Shown here piece by piece: positions 17,705 to 25,740 of a stretch of DNA of 64,000 nt. The DNA comes from Rugamonas sp. A1-17 (GTDB lineage: Bacteria > Pseudomonadota > Gammaproteobacteria > Burkholderiales > Burkholderiaceae_D). Positions within the stretch are counted from its first letter, which is position 1; each line of letters begins with the position of its first letter. The stretch is from contig JAJLPB010000013.1 in the NCBI GenBank assembly GCA_025548565.1, forward strand, positions 62,001 through 126,000. The letters run 5' to 3'. A model generated the notes under the pieces. That model was not told the DNA's origin. It searched no databases and saw only the letters and a list, made by a program, of their open reading frames with translations. A program made the position numbers and the translations under genes.

Positions 17705-17780
17705 GGCGATATAAACCGAATAAACTGTTTATACCAATATAGGATGCGTTCCTGAGATAGGCAAGAGAATTAGCTTGTGC

Positions 17781-17806
17781 GTCATTCCCGCTTTCGCGGG
17801 AATGAC
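17781..17806. repeat. Single family B hairpin behind dxs
   Basis: An 11-base-pair perfect stem (GTCATTCCCGC with its complement) closes a four-base loop. It is a half-size relative of the family B repeat with the same ATTCCC/GGGAAT ends. It begins three bases beyond the dxs stop (17810) and lies before the M48 gene, both on the minus strand, so it is a plausible terminator for the xseB-ispA-dxs operon. No T-run follows. Confidence 0.75.
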
Positions 17807-17809
17807 GTA

Positions 17810-19681
17810 TCAGCCGTTGTTGACGACCAGGCGCGGCTCGGCGGCGGCGTGGCGTTGCTTGATCGAGGCGGTGATGCCGGCGCCGTCCAGGCCTACGCTG
17901 GCGAGCAGCTTGGCAGGGTCGCCGTGGTCGATGAACTTGTCCGGCAGGCCGAGCATCTGCAGCGGCTTGACGATGCCTTCGGCGGCCAGCGCTTCAGCCA
18001 CGGCGGCGCCCGCGCCGCCCATGATGCAGCCCTCTTCCACCGTCACCAGGTAATCGTGGCTGGCGGCCAGTTGCTTGACCAGTTCCACGTCCAGCGGTTT
18101 GACGAAGCGCATGTTGACGACCGTGGCGTCCAATGCCTCGCCGGCGGCCATCGCTGGCGCCACCATCGAGCCGAAGGCCAGGATGGCGATCTTCTGGCCC
18201 TGGCGCTTGATTTCGCCCTTGCCGATTTCAATCGCCGTCAGTTCCGGCTTGATCGCCACGCCGGCGCCGGCGCCGCGTGGATAGCGGATCGCCGCCGGCC
18301 CGTTGTAGCGGTAGCCGGTGGTGAGCATCTGGCGGCATTCGTTTTCGTCCGAGGCGGCCATGATCACCATGTTCGGGATGCAGCGCAGGTAAGCCATGTC
18401 GTAGTTGCCGGCGTGGGTGGCGCCGTCCGCGCCCACCAGGCCCGCGCGGTCCAGCGCGAAGGTCACGTCCAGGTTTTGCAGCGCCACATCGTGGATCAGC
18501 TGGTCGTAGCCGCGCTGCAGGAAGGTGGAGTAGATCGCCACCACCGGCTTGAGTCCTTCGCAGGCCAGGCCGGCGCCGAAGGTCACCGCGTGCTGCTCGG
18601 CGATGCCGACGTCGAAGTAACGGTCAGGGAACTGCTGCTCGAAGCGCACCATGCCCGAGCCTTCGCGCATGGCCGGCGTGATGCCGACCAGCTTCTTGTC
18701 GGCGGCGGCCATGTCGCACAGCCAGGTGCCGAACACCTCGGTGTAGCTCATCTTGCCCGGCGCGGCGGCCGGCTTGATGCCTTCGGCCGGATTGAACTTG
18801 CCGGGGCCGTGGTACAGCACCGGGTCGGCCTCGGCCAGCTTGTAGCCCTGGCCCTTCTTGGTGACCACGTGCAGGAACTGCGGGCCCTTGAGGTGCTTGA
18901 TGTTCTGCAGCGTCGGCACCAGCGATTCGAGGTCGTGGCCGTCGATCGGGCCGATGTAGTTGAAGCCGAATTCCTCGAACATGGTGGCGGGCACCACCAT
19001 GCCCTTGGCGTGTTCCTCCAGCCGCTTGGCCAGCTCCAGCACGGGGCCGGGCAGCACGGACTTGCCGACGTTCTTGGCGGCGGCGTAGAACTGGCCCGAC
19101 ATCAGGCGCGCCAGGTAGCGGTTCAACGCGCCCACCGGCGGCGAGATCGACATGTCGTTGTCGTTCAGGATCACCAGCAGGTTCAGGTCTTCCTGCACGC
19201 CGGCGTTGTTGAGCGCCTCGAAGGCCATGCCGGCGGTCATCGAGCCGTCGCCGATGACGGCGATGGCGTGGCGCTGCTCGCCCTTGATCTTGGCCGCCTG
19301 CGCCATGCCCAGCGCGGCCGAGATCGACGTCGACGAGTGCGCCGTGCCGAAGGTGTCGTATTCGCTTTCGTCGCGCTTGGGGAAGCCGGAGATGCCGTTC
19401 AGCTGGCGCAGCGTGTTCATGCGCTCGCGGCGGCCGGTGAGGATCTTGTGCGAGTAGGTCTGATGGCCCACGTCCCAGACAATGCGGTCGTGCGGCGTGT
19501 TGAACACGTAGTGCAGCGCCACGGTCAGCTCGACCGTGCCGAGGTTGGACGACAAATGGCCGCCGGTCTTCGAGACCGAGTCCAGCAGGTAGCTGCGCAG
19601 TTCATGCGCGAGCGGCGTCAGTTGGGTGCGCGACAGCTTGCGCACGTCCGCCGGGGAATCTATGTTTTCGAGCAATTTCAT
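17810..19681 (-). CDS. dxs: 1-deoxy-D-xylulose-5-phosphate synthase
   Basis: A 623-residue thiamine-diphosphate enzyme that condenses pyruvate with glyceraldehyde-3-phosphate, the first step of the MEP isoprenoid pathway. The TPP-binding GDGSMTAGMAFEALNNAG lies near residue 150, the catalytic His in the DVGHQTYSHKILTGR region, and the transketolase pyrimidine domain (DVGIAEQHAVTFGAGLA) and C-terminal domain follow. It begins directly after the ispA stop (TAAATG), with no gap, so the two are co-translated. Its need for TPP links it to the thi operon elsewhere in the window. Confidence 0.98.
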   Translation of the reverse strand: MKLLENIDSPADVRKLSRTQLTPLAHELRSYLLDSVSKTGGHLSSNLGTVELTVALHYVFNTPHDRIVWDVGHQTYSHKILTGRRERMNTLRQLNGISGFPKRDESEYDTFGTAHSSTSISAALGMAQAAKIKGEQRHAIAVIGDGSMTAGMAFEALNNAGVQEDLNLLVILNDNDMSISPPVGALNRYLARLMSGQFYAAAKNVGKSVLPGPVLELAKRLEEHAKGMVVPATMFEEFGFNYIGPIDGHDLESLVPTLQNIKHLKGPQFLHVVTKKGQGYKLAEADPVLYHGPGKFNPAEGIKPAAAPGKMSYTEVFGTWLCDMAAADKKLVGITPAMREGSGMVRFEQQFPDRYFDVGIAEQHAVTFGAGLACEGLKPVVAIYSTFLQRGYDQLIHDVALQNLDVTFALDRAGLVGADGATHAGNYDMAYLRCIPNMVIMAASDENECRQMLTTGYRYNGPAAIRYPRGAGAGVAIKPELTAIEIGKGEIKRQGQKIAILAFGSMVAPAMAAGEALDATVVNMRFVKPLDVELVKQLAASHDYLVTVEEGCIMGGAGAAVAEALAAEGIVKPLQMLGLPDKFIDHGDPAKLLASVGLDGAGITASIKQRHAAAEPRLVVNNG

Positions 19682-20572
19682 TTATGCCTTCCGCTGCACG
19701 ATCAAATCCGCGAGTTCGCGTAACCGCAGAGCTTTTTCTCCGAACGGCGCGAGCGCTGCGTGCGCGTCGAGCCGCAATGTTTCCGCCAGCGCGCGCGATG
19801 GCTCCAGACCCAGGATGGACACATAGGTCGGCTTGTTGTCGGCGGCGTCCTTGCCGGCCGTCTTGCCCAGCGTGGCCGAATCGGCCGTGGCGTCGAGCAC
19901 GTCGTCCACCACCTGGAAGGCCAGGCCGATGGCGCGCGCGTAGGTGTCCAGCGCCTGCAGCTCGGCCGCGTCGAGCTCCTTGCCGGCCAGCGCGCCCAGC
20001 ACCACGGCGGCGCGCAGCAGCGCGCCGGTTTTGAGCTGGTGCATCTGCTCCAGCTGGGCCAAGGTCAGGCTCAGGCCCACGCTGTCGAGATCGATCGCCT
20101 GGCCGCCGCACATGCCGGCCGAGCCGGAGGCGTGCGCCAGCAGGCGCAGCATCGCCACCTGGCGCGCCGCAGGGATGGTGTCGGCCTCGGCCAGCACCAG
20201 GAAGGCCTGCGATTGCAGCGCGTCGCCAACCAGCAGCGCGGTCGCTTCGTCGTAGGCCACGTGCACCGTCGGCTTGCCACGGCGCAGTTCATCGTCGTCC
20301 ATGCACGGCATGTCGTCGTGCACCAGCGAGTAGGCGTGGATCATTTCCACGGCGGCGGCGGCGCGGCTCAGGATGGCCGCGTCGGCGCCGAACAATGCGC
20401 CGGCCGCGTACACCAGCAGCGGACGCACGCGCTTGCCGCCGTCCAGCAACGCATAGCGCATCGCCGCGTGCAGCTTGGCCGGCACCGTCGTGGCGGATGG
20501 CAGGAAACCGGATAAATCGTTTTCCGATGCCGCCTGCACGGTCTTCATCCAGTCGTCGAAGGCGCCGTTCAT
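19682..20572 (-). CDS. ispA: Farnesyl/polyprenyl diphosphate synthase
   Basis: A 296-residue trans-prenyltransferase that builds geranyl and farnesyl diphosphate from isopentenyl diphosphate, supplying ubiquinone and undecaprenyl synthesis. The first aspartate-rich motif, DDMPCMDDDELRRGKPT, contains the bacterial two-residue insertion typical of short-chain FPP synthases, and the second motif is FQVVDDVLDATAD. LLDGGKRVRPLLVY is the IPP-binding region. It overlaps xseB by four bases and is followed without gap by dxs. The order xseB-ispA-dxs is conserved across proteobacteria. Confidence 0.97.
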   Translation of the reverse strand: MNGAFDDWMKTVQAASENDLSGFLPSATTVPAKLHAAMRYALLDGGKRVRPLLVYAAGALFGADAAILSRAAAAVEMIHAYSLVHDDMPCMDDDELRRGKPTVHVAYDEATALLVGDALQSQAFLVLAEADTIPAARQVAMLRLLAHASGSAGMCGGQAIDLDSVGLSLTLAQLEQMHQLKTGALLRAAVVLGALAGKELDAAELQALDTYARAIGLAFQVVDDVLDATADSATLGKTAGKDAADNKPTYVSILGLEPSRALAETLRLDAHAALAPFGEKALRLRELADLIVQRKA

Positions 20573-20823
20573 AGTTCGCCCTCGCCGGCTTCCGCGAACG
20601 GCTTGAGCATGTCGCCTTCCAGCACCTTGACCTGGGACTCCACTTTTTCCAGCTGGACGGCGCAGAACTTCACCAGCTCCGAGCCGCGCGCATAGGCGGC
20701 CACCGAGGCTTCCAGCGGCAGTTGGCCTGCCTCCATTTGTGCAACCAGCTGCGCCAGTTCCGCCATCGCTTCTTCGAACGAGGCGGGGGCGGCGGTCGCG
20801 TCGGCAGTTAATTTCTTAGACAT
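20569..20823 (-). CDS. xseB: Exodeoxyribonuclease VII small subunit
   Basis: An 84-residue coiled protein forming exonuclease VII with the XseA large subunit, which is not in this window. The conserved core ASFEEAMAELAQLVAQMEAG and LPLEASVAAYARGSELV is diagnostic. The ATG at MSKKLT has TGAG seven bases upstream; a GTG two codons earlier is possible. It is the first gene of the xseB-ispA-dxs operon. Its stop overlaps the ispA start (ATGA). The C-terminus after KVLEGD is acidic and variable. Confidence 0.95.
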   Translation of the reverse strand: MSKKLTADATAAPASFEEAMAELAQLVAQMEAGQLPLEASVAAYARGSELVKFCAVQLEKVESQVKVLEGDMLKPFAEAGEGEL

Positions 20824-21139
20824 AGTCACTCAGGTAAAAACACGTGCCAGCGCAGTGTAGCCCGTTATTTTAGAACAAACCACCTTATCCGGTGGAACTA
20901 TAGCGGCCCGGCCGACGGCGGAAACCATGGATTTTATCGCAATCGTCCCCATATCCCGCACAATCATGTAATTTTCACCATCATTTGCGCGAAAAACGAG
21001 CACATCCGCCCGTCTGGCGGGAGCGAAACACGGTATAATCGCCGGTTCTGTCCGAAATACCATTTTCAACAACTTTGAATTCAGGTCTTTACGGATTCTG
21101 TCTCTCTTTGGTTTGATGTACATATTAAGGGGGGTTGGG
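20824..21139. promoter_or_regulatory. 316-base divergent intergenic region between xseB and the Rieske gene
   Basis: No gene is supported here. The region must hold the promoter of xseB-ispA-dxs (minus) and of the Rieske operon (plus). A good TATAAT -10 hexamer lies at 21034-21039 on the plus strand, but no matching -35 is clear; it would give a leader of about 95 bases. A minus-strand frame spanning 20830-21165 has no ribosome site and no family features and was rejected as a gene. Confidence 0.45.
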
Positions 21140-22240
21140 ATGTCCGATCTGGCTACCCACGCCAAGCTGGCGCGTTCAAACGCGCAACTTCCGGTTGACG
21201 TCTATTTTGACGAAGCGCTGTTGCAGCGCGAAATGCAGCAATTATTCCAGGCTGGCCCGCGCTATATCGGGCACGAGCTGATGGTGCCGAACGTCGGCGA
21301 CTTCGCGACCCTCGTCTCTGAAGACGAAGGGCGTATGCTGGTGCGCAACGCCAACGGGCTGGAGGTGCTCTCCAACGTCTGCCGCCACCGCCAGGCGCTG
21401 ATGTTCAATGGCCGCGGCAACGCCAACAACATCGTTTGTCCGCTGCACCGCTGGACCTACGACCTCAAGGGCGAGTTGATCGGTGCGCCGCACTTCCCGG
21501 AGACGCCCTGCCTGAACCTGCCCAAGACCAGGCTGCAAAGCTGGAACGGCCTGCTGTTCGAGCAGAACGGCTACGACGTCATGGACAAGCTCAAGGAGCT
21601 GTCGGTGACCAAGGACCTGGATTTCTCCGGCTACATGTTCGACCATGTCGAGGTGCACAACTGCGACTACAACTGGAAGACTTTCATTGAAGTCTATCTG
21701 GAGGACTATCACGTCGAGCCCTTCCATCCGGGCCTGGGCGGCTTCGTCAGCTGCGACGACCTGCGCTGGGAATTCGGCCGCGACTACAGCGTGCAGACCG
21801 TCGGCGTGAACAAGGGCTTGCGCAAGTCCGGCTCCGAGATCTACAAGCGCTGGCAGGAGCAGGTGCTCAAGTTCCGCGGCGGCGAACCGCCACCGTACGG
21901 CGCGATCTGGCTGACGCTGTATCCGAACATCATGGTCGAGTGGTATCCGCATGTGCTGATCGTCTCGACCCTGTGGCCGGACGGCCCGCAGCGCACCAAG
22001 AACGTGGTGGAGTTCTACTACCCCGAGGAGATCGTGCTGTTCGAGCGCGAGTTCATCGAGGCCGAGCGCGCCGCCTACATGGAAACCTGCGTCGAGGACG
22101 ACGAGATCGGCCAGCGCATGGACGCCGGCCGCAAGGCGCTGATGAAGCGCGGCACCACCGATGCAGGTCCTTACCAGTCGCCGATGGAAGACGGCATGCA
22201 GCACTTCCACGAGTGGTACCGGGCCAATATCGATCTCTAG
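21140..22240 (+). CDS. Rieske-type aromatic ring-hydroxylating oxygenase alpha subunit
   Basis: A 366-residue non-heme iron oxygenase component. The Rieske [2Fe-2S] ligands are Cys-x-His in SNVCRHRQAL and Cys-x2-His in CPLHRWTYD. The mononuclear iron site is the D/E-x2-H-x4-H pattern in LEDYHVEPFHPG, with a distal Asp likely near the C-terminus. The family covers choline/carnitine, phenylpropionate and vanillate-type oxygenases, and a related subgroup is common in Burkholderiales; the substrate cannot be named. The ATG follows AAGGGGGG. No reductase or beta subunit is adjacent. A DMT transporter starts seven bases later. Confidence 0.85.
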   Translation: MSDLATHAKLARSNAQLPVDVYFDEALLQREMQQLFQAGPRYIGHELMVPNVGDFATLVSEDEGRMLVRNANGLEVLSNVCRHRQALMFNGRGNANNIVCPLHRWTYDLKGELIGAPHFPETPCLNLPKTRLQSWNGLLFEQNGYDVMDKLKELSVTKDLDFSGYMFDHVEVHNCDYNWKTFIEVYLEDYHVEPFHPGLGGFVSCDDLRWEFGRDYSVQTVGVNKGLRKSGSEIYKRWQEQVLKFRGGEPPPYGAIWLTLYPNIMVEWYPHVLIVSTLWPDGPQRTKNVVEFYYPEEIVLFEREFIEAERAAYMETCVEDDEIGQRMDAGRKALMKRGTTDAGPYQSPMEDGMQHFHEWYRANIDL

Positions 22241-22247
22241 GAAGCCG

Positions 22248-23171
22248 ATGCAGTCACTTTGGATGTTGTTCGCCAGTTTCATGTTCGCCGCGATGGGGGT
22301 GTGCGTGAAGCTGGCCTCGGAGCAGTTCTCCACATCCGAAATCGTCATGTATCGCGGCGTGGTCGGCGTGGTCGTGCTGTTCATCGCCATCAAACTTCAA
22401 GGCGGCAAATTCACCACCAGCATGCCCGGCGCCCATCTGTGGCGCGGGCTGGTCGGCGTGGTGTCGCTGTGGCTGTGGTTCTACGCCATCGCCAAACTGC
22501 CGCTGGCCACCGCCATGACCCTCAACTACATGGCGCCGATCTGGATCGCCGTGTGGCTGTTCGCGATCGGCTGGTGGCATGCCAAAAACCAGGTCAAATG
22601 GCCGTTGCTGGCGGCGGTCGGCATGAGCTTTGTCGGCGTCACGCTGCTGCTGCAGCCGGCCTTCCATTCCAATCAACTGACGCCGGCGCTGATCGCGCTC
22701 ACTTCCAGCGTGCTGTCGGCCATGGCCTATCTGCAGGTGCGCAAGCTGGGGCTGGCGGGCGAGCCCGAGAACCGCGTGGTGTTCTACTTCGCGATCATGA
22801 ATCTAGTGGCCGGCATCGCCGGCAATTACGCGCAGGCCGGCGGACAGGGCGTGGTGTGGCATCCGATCACCAGTTGGCACGGCGGCCTGCTGTTGCTGGG
22901 CATCGGCATCTGCGCCACCAGCGCGCAGATCGCCATGACGCGCGCTTATCGCCTCGGGCAGACGCTGGTGGTGGCCAATCTGCAGTACACCGGCATCGTG
23001 TTTTCCAGTATCTGGGGCGTGTTCGTGTTCGGCGACGTGTTCAGCTGGCACAGCTGGGCGGGCATAGTTGTGATCTTGGTGTCCGGTGTGGCCACAACGT
23101 TTTACAATACGCGTAACACCGAGCGCGGTAAGGCGATAGCCAGTACCGATCCGATAGCCAGCGAAGTTTAA
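22248..23171 (+). CDS. DMT-superfamily (EamA) transporter
   Basis: A 307-residue membrane protein with two EamA repeats, each about five hydrophobic helices (for example FASFMFAAMGVCVKLA at the start and GIVFSSIWGVFVFGD in the second half). Such proteins export or import small metabolites, amino acids or nucleobase-like compounds. The start is behind TAGGAAG overlapping the end of the Rieske gene region, so it is co-transcribed with it. The next gene is a sulfurtransferase 11 bases later. The operon might handle one aromatic or sulfur-containing compound, but that is inference. Confidence 0.88.
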   Translation: MQSLWMLFASFMFAAMGVCVKLASEQFSTSEIVMYRGVVGVVVLFIAIKLQGGKFTTSMPGAHLWRGLVGVVSLWLWFYAIAKLPLATAMTLNYMAPIWIAVWLFAIGWWHAKNQVKWPLLAAVGMSFVGVTLLLQPAFHSNQLTPALIALTSSVLSAMAYLQVRKLGLAGEPENRVVFYFAIMNLVAGIAGNYAQAGGQGVVWHPITSWHGGLLLLGIGICATSAQIAMTRAYRLGQTLVVANLQYTGIVFSSIWGVFVFGDVFSWHSWAGIVVILVSGVATTFYNTRNTERGKAIASTDPIASEV

Positions 23172-23182
23172 GGAAACCCGGA

Positions 23183-24034
23183 ATGCACACTACTCTAATC
23201 AGCGCCACCGATCTGTCCCAGCATTTGACCGACGACAATTGGGTGATACTCGATTGCCGCCATGACCTGATGAATCCGAACGCGGGCCGCGACGGCTTTG
23301 CCATCGGCCATATCCAGAACGCGCAGTTCGCCAACATCGATAACGATTTGTCGGGCGCCAAGGTGGGGGCGGACGGCAAGTTCCACGGCCGTCATCCGCT
23401 GCCGGAGCGCGCGGCGCTGATCGAGACCTTGCGCGGCTGGGGCATCAACGACGATACGCAGGTGGTGGCGTATGACGCGCACGGCGGCATGTTCGCGGCG
23501 CGCCTGTGGTGGCTGCTGCGCTGGGTGGGTCATCCGGCGGTGGCGGTGCTGGACGGCGGCCTGGCCGCCTGGCAGGCGCAGGGTTTGCCGATGGTGACGC
23601 CGGTTGTTGCGCGCGCACGCGGCGCGATCGCCGAGCGGGCGTCGCTGGTGCCGACGGTGTCGGTGGAGGATGTGGTGGCCAACCTGGCTACTCAGGCCCG
23701 CACGGTGGTCGACGCCCGCGCGGCTGACCGTTATCGCGGCGAAAACGAGACCATCGATCCGGTGGGTGGCCATATTCCGGGAGCGAGGAACCGCTTCTTC
23801 AAGGACAACCTGAACGCCGACGGCCGCTTCAAGGGCGCCGCGCAGTTGCGGGATGAATTCGCGCCGTTGTTCGCCAACGCGCCGCAGGCGATCATGCAAT
23901 GCGGGTCGGGGGTGACGGCCTGCCACAACCTGCTGGCACTGGAAGTGGCCGGCCTGCCCGGCGCCGCGCTCTACCCCGGCTCCTGGAGCGAATGGTGCGC
24001 CGATCCGGCCCGGCCGGTGGCGACTGGCGCTTAA
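23183..24034 (+). CDS. sseA: 3-mercaptopyruvate sulfurtransferase-like two-domain rhodanese
   Basis: A 283-residue protein with two rhodanese domains. The N-terminal one is inactive (no Cys loop) and the C-terminal one holds the active-site loop CGSGVTA. The CG-S/T-GVT loop is typical of mercaptopyruvate sulfurtransferase, whereas thiosulfate sulfurtransferases have CRKGVT. It would transfer sulfur from 3-mercaptopyruvate to a thiol acceptor. Third gene of the Rieske-DMT-sulfurtransferase run. An exact 38-base copy of its last codons and stop (23997-24034) is found at 25404-25441, inside the toxin-antitoxin array next door. Confidence 0.9.
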   Translation: MHTTLISATDLSQHLTDDNWVILDCRHDLMNPNAGRDGFAIGHIQNAQFANIDNDLSGAKVGADGKFHGRHPLPERAALIETLRGWGINDDTQVVAYDAHGGMFAARLWWLLRWVGHPAVAVLDGGLAAWQAQGLPMVTPVVARARGAIAERASLVPTVSVEDVVANLATQARTVVDARAADRYRGENETIDPVGGHIPGARNRFFKDNLNADGRFKGAAQLRDEFAPLFANAPQAIMQCGSGVTACHNLLALEVAGLPGAALYPGSWSEWCADPARPVATGA

Positions 24035-24049
24035 GCAGCGCATGCCAGC

Positions 24050-24340
24050 TTAGTCAGGCTTACGCTTGGGCTTGGCGTGAGCTGCCAGAATACGCCGGGC
24101 CTGCGCCATCACATCTTCATGCGGTATTGTGCGACCTGCCGCAATATCCGCATCAGCGTCCAAGCTAGCTTGGACGCTTTCTTCAATATCGTCAAAGCCA
24201 TAGCGATAGACCGCAGGCCAAAGCTCTTCCGCAGTCAATCCCGCGAGAACGGCCAGCTTATTAAGGCGAGCACGATCCTGCGCGGTGAGCGCGGCGAATG
24301 CTTCAGCTTGCTTATTGGATTTGCTTTTCATGACCGTCAT
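24050..24340 (-). CDS. ParD-like antitoxin A0 of the array (no toxin partner)
   Basis: A 96-residue protein homologous to three others at 24642-24932, 25013-25294 and 25712-25996. All share NKQAEAFAALTA-type starts, an ELWP...YGFDD(I/V)E core and a C-terminal docking segment (AAGRTIPHEDVMAQARRIL). The C-terminal pattern is typical of ParD/RelB-like antitoxins that wrap a ParE toxin. It lies behind the intact toxin (24368-24670), with a 27-base gap, and its own downstream side reaches the sulfurtransferase gene with no toxin. It could serve as a spare antitoxin for the neighbouring toxin. Confidence 0.75.
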   Translation of the reverse strand: MTVMKSKSNKQAEAFAALTAQDRARLNKLAVLAGLTAEELWPAVYRYGFDDIEESVQASLDADADIAAGRTIPHEDVMAQARRILAAHAKPKRKPD

Positions 24341-24367
24341 GATATTCGCGGCGCCGCCGGCCTGCGC

Positions 24368-24670
24368 TTACGACTTGCGTGTTTGGCGCGCCCAACGCGT
24401 CACTCTGACTTCGTCGTTGGCCACATAATACTCAATAACGTGACCCGTCCTGGGGATCGGGAATCGCCTTCTCCCCAGCCGGCTCACCGGCGTCCCCATC
24501 CCCGGTTGCAATGCGATCATATCGAGTGCTTTTTCGACCCGTTCGGCCACGAGGTCCGCCGCGCGACGGTCCTGTTCGGCGATATAGACGATCGACCGGG
24601 AATAAGCTTTTCGCGCACTGGGTAGCCAGCGCACCCGAAAACTACCCGATCCGGCGTTTCCGCTTGCCAT
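24368..24670 (-). CDS. RelE/ParE-family toxin T2
   Basis: A 100-residue basic protein of the RelE/ParE fold. It has the N-terminal beta strand FRVRWLPSARKAY, two helices (IVYIAEQDRRAADLVAERVEKAL), then GMGTPVSRLGRRRFPIPRTGH and the C-terminal strand EVRVTRWARQTRKS, the usual ParE layout. ParE toxins inhibit gyrase and RelE toxins cut mRNA; sequence alone does not decide. It overlaps the antitoxin A2 gene by 29 bases, which couples the two. Only complete toxin in the array; its sibling at 25438-25740 carries a stop codon. Confidence 0.83.
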   Translation of the reverse strand: MASGNAGSGSFRVRWLPSARKAYSRSIVYIAEQDRRAADLVAERVEKALDMIALQPGMGTPVSRLGRRRFPIPRTGHVIEYYVANDEVRVTRWARQTRKS

Positions 24671-24932
24671 GAATGGCGATCAGCTGACGTGCTTCCGCCA
24701 TGACTTCGGCGTTATCGATACCGGCGTTGTGTTTAAAGTACTCGTCGGCTTCCAGGTCCGCCAGAATTCCCTCTTCAACATCGTCAAACCCGTAGCGCCA
24801 GACGTCCGGCCAAAGTTGTTCCGGACTCAGTTGAGCAAGCGCAGCCAACCGCTCTAGGCGAGCTCGATCCTCCGCGGTGAGCGCGGTGAATGCTTCAGCT
24901 TGCTTATTGGGTTTGCTGTCCATGACCGCCAT
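24642..24932 (-). CDS. ParD-like antitoxin A2, partner of toxin T2
   Basis: A 96-residue antitoxin, paralogous to its three neighbours. It shares the SKPNKQAEAFTALTAEDRAR start and the ELWPDVWRYGFDDVEEG core, but its docking segment is diverged (KHNAGIDNAEVMAEARQLI) where the others read AAGRTIP. It overlaps the toxin T2 start by 29 bases, the standard antitoxin-first order. Its promoter region contains a fragment of the ZIP transporter gene end (24927-25000), a scar of duplication. Antitoxin-toxin specificity probably follows the diverged docking segment. Confidence 0.8.
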   Translation of the reverse strand: MAVMDSKPNKQAEAFTALTAEDRARLERLAALAQLSPEQLWPDVWRYGFDDVEEGILADLEADEYFKHNAGIDNAEVMAEARQLIAIHGKRKRRIG

Positions 24933-25000
24933 GATACTCCCGGCACCGCTTGGCGTAAGGCGCGCCGGCTTGAGCGGTCACAAGACTCCGTGGCCGTGGG
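24927..25000. repeat. Copy of the ZIP gene 3' end (duplication scar 1)
   Basis: This stretch aligns with 26036-26104, the end of the ZIP transporter gene and its downstream flank. Shared words include CATGATACTCCCGGC, GGCGCGCCGG, TTGAGCGG and TGGCCGTGGG. It sits directly upstream of antitoxin A2, as the native ZIP end sits upstream of A1. It shows that antitoxin units were copied together with the adjoining ZIP tail. Confidence 0.75.
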
Positions 25001-25012
25001 CGCACCGGAAGC

Positions 25013-25294
25013 TTAGCCGGCGTTCCGCTTCCGCTTGGCATAACTCTCCACTATGCGTCTTGCTTCCGCCATGACTTCGTCATTTGGAATGGTACGGCCG
25101 GCGGCAATATCTTCTTCAGCTTCAAGGTCGGCCCGCACCCCGTCCTCCACATCCTCGAACCCGTAGAGCCATACATCGGGCCAGAGGTGTTCCGGAGTCA
25201 CGTCGGCAAGGCTGGCCAGCCGTTCCAGGCGTGCGCGGTCGGCGGAGGATAATGCCGCTAATGCTTCAGCTTGCTTTTTTTGTCTGGAGTTCAT
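25013..25294 (-). CDS. ParD-like antitoxin A3 (no toxin partner)
   Basis: A 93-residue paralogue of the other array antitoxins (NSRQKKQAEALAALSS start, HLWPDVWLYGFEDVEDG core, AAGRTIPNDEVMAEARRIV docking segment). The ATG at 25294 was chosen because its N-terminus matches antitoxin A1 almost exactly; an upstream in-frame ATG runs into the duplicated ZIP tail. Downstream, where a toxin should overlap, there is only the ZIP-tail scar, so the toxin was lost when the array was rearranged. It may protect against the toxin family of its neighbours. Confidence 0.75.
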   Translation of the reverse strand: MNSRQKKQAEALAALSSADRARLERLASLADVTPEHLWPDVWLYGFEDVEDGVRADLEAEEDIAAGRTIPNDEVMAEARRIVESYAKRKRNAG

Positions 25295-25295
25295 C

Positions 25296-25441
25296 CCGCC
25301 ATGATACTCCCGGCGCCGCTTGGCGCAGGGCGCGCCGGCTTGAGCGGCCACAAACCTCAGTGGCCATGTAGCAGGAACAGGACGATGGGCAGATCACCGG
25401 CCAGCGCCGATCCGGCCCGGCCGGTGGCGACTGGCGCTTAA
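25296..25441. repeat. Duplication junction: ZIP gene tail fused to sulfurtransferase gene tail
   Basis: 25296-25388 aligns with the native end of the ZIP gene (26037-26123, including CAGGAACAGGACGATG). 25404-25441 is an exact 38-base copy of the end and stop of the sulfurtransferase gene (23997-24034). The two genes normally flank the array on opposite sides, so their fused tails mark the seam of a tandem duplication of the whole interval. The 38-base copy also supplies the TTAA that ends the toxin pseudogene. Confidence 0.85.
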
Positions 25442-25740
25442 CGTTTGCGCTTCTGGCGCGCCCACCGCGTGACCATGATCTCATCGTCATGGATCCGGTA
25501 ATCGATTGTATGCCCAGTCTACGGGATCGGGAATCGGCGCGTACCACGCCTATCGGTAGGCGTACCAATCCCGGGCTGAGCGGCGATCGCATCCAAAGCA
25601 CTCTGCAAACGCTGCAACACAAGGTCGCCCGCCGACATATCTTGGGCGTTGATGTGAGCAATGGTCTGGTCGAGCGACCTGCGCGCCGTCGGTGACCAGT
25701 GTATCGCCAGCTTAGCCGGCTTTGCGCCGGGGTTTAACAT
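25438..25740 (-). pseudogene. RelE/ParE-family toxin T1, interrupted by an in-frame stop
   Basis: The frame is 303 bases long, exactly as toxin T2, and starts with the same 29-base overlap with its antitoxin (A1). It encodes LAIHWSPTARRSLDQTIAHI, then GIGTPTDRRGTRRFPIP, then a TAG stop at 25519-25521 where T2 has an AGG arginine codon. Beyond the stop the frame continues with TGHTIDYRIHDDEIMVTRWARQ, which is clearly the rest of the toxin. A single base change thus removes the last strand. The truncated product would lack about 27 residues and is probably inactive. Confidence 0.88.

Noticed and set aside
20830..21165. Minus-strand frame of 111 codons between xseB and the Rieske gene
   Set aside because: No ribosome site, no recognizable fold, and it covers the only room for two divergent promoters.
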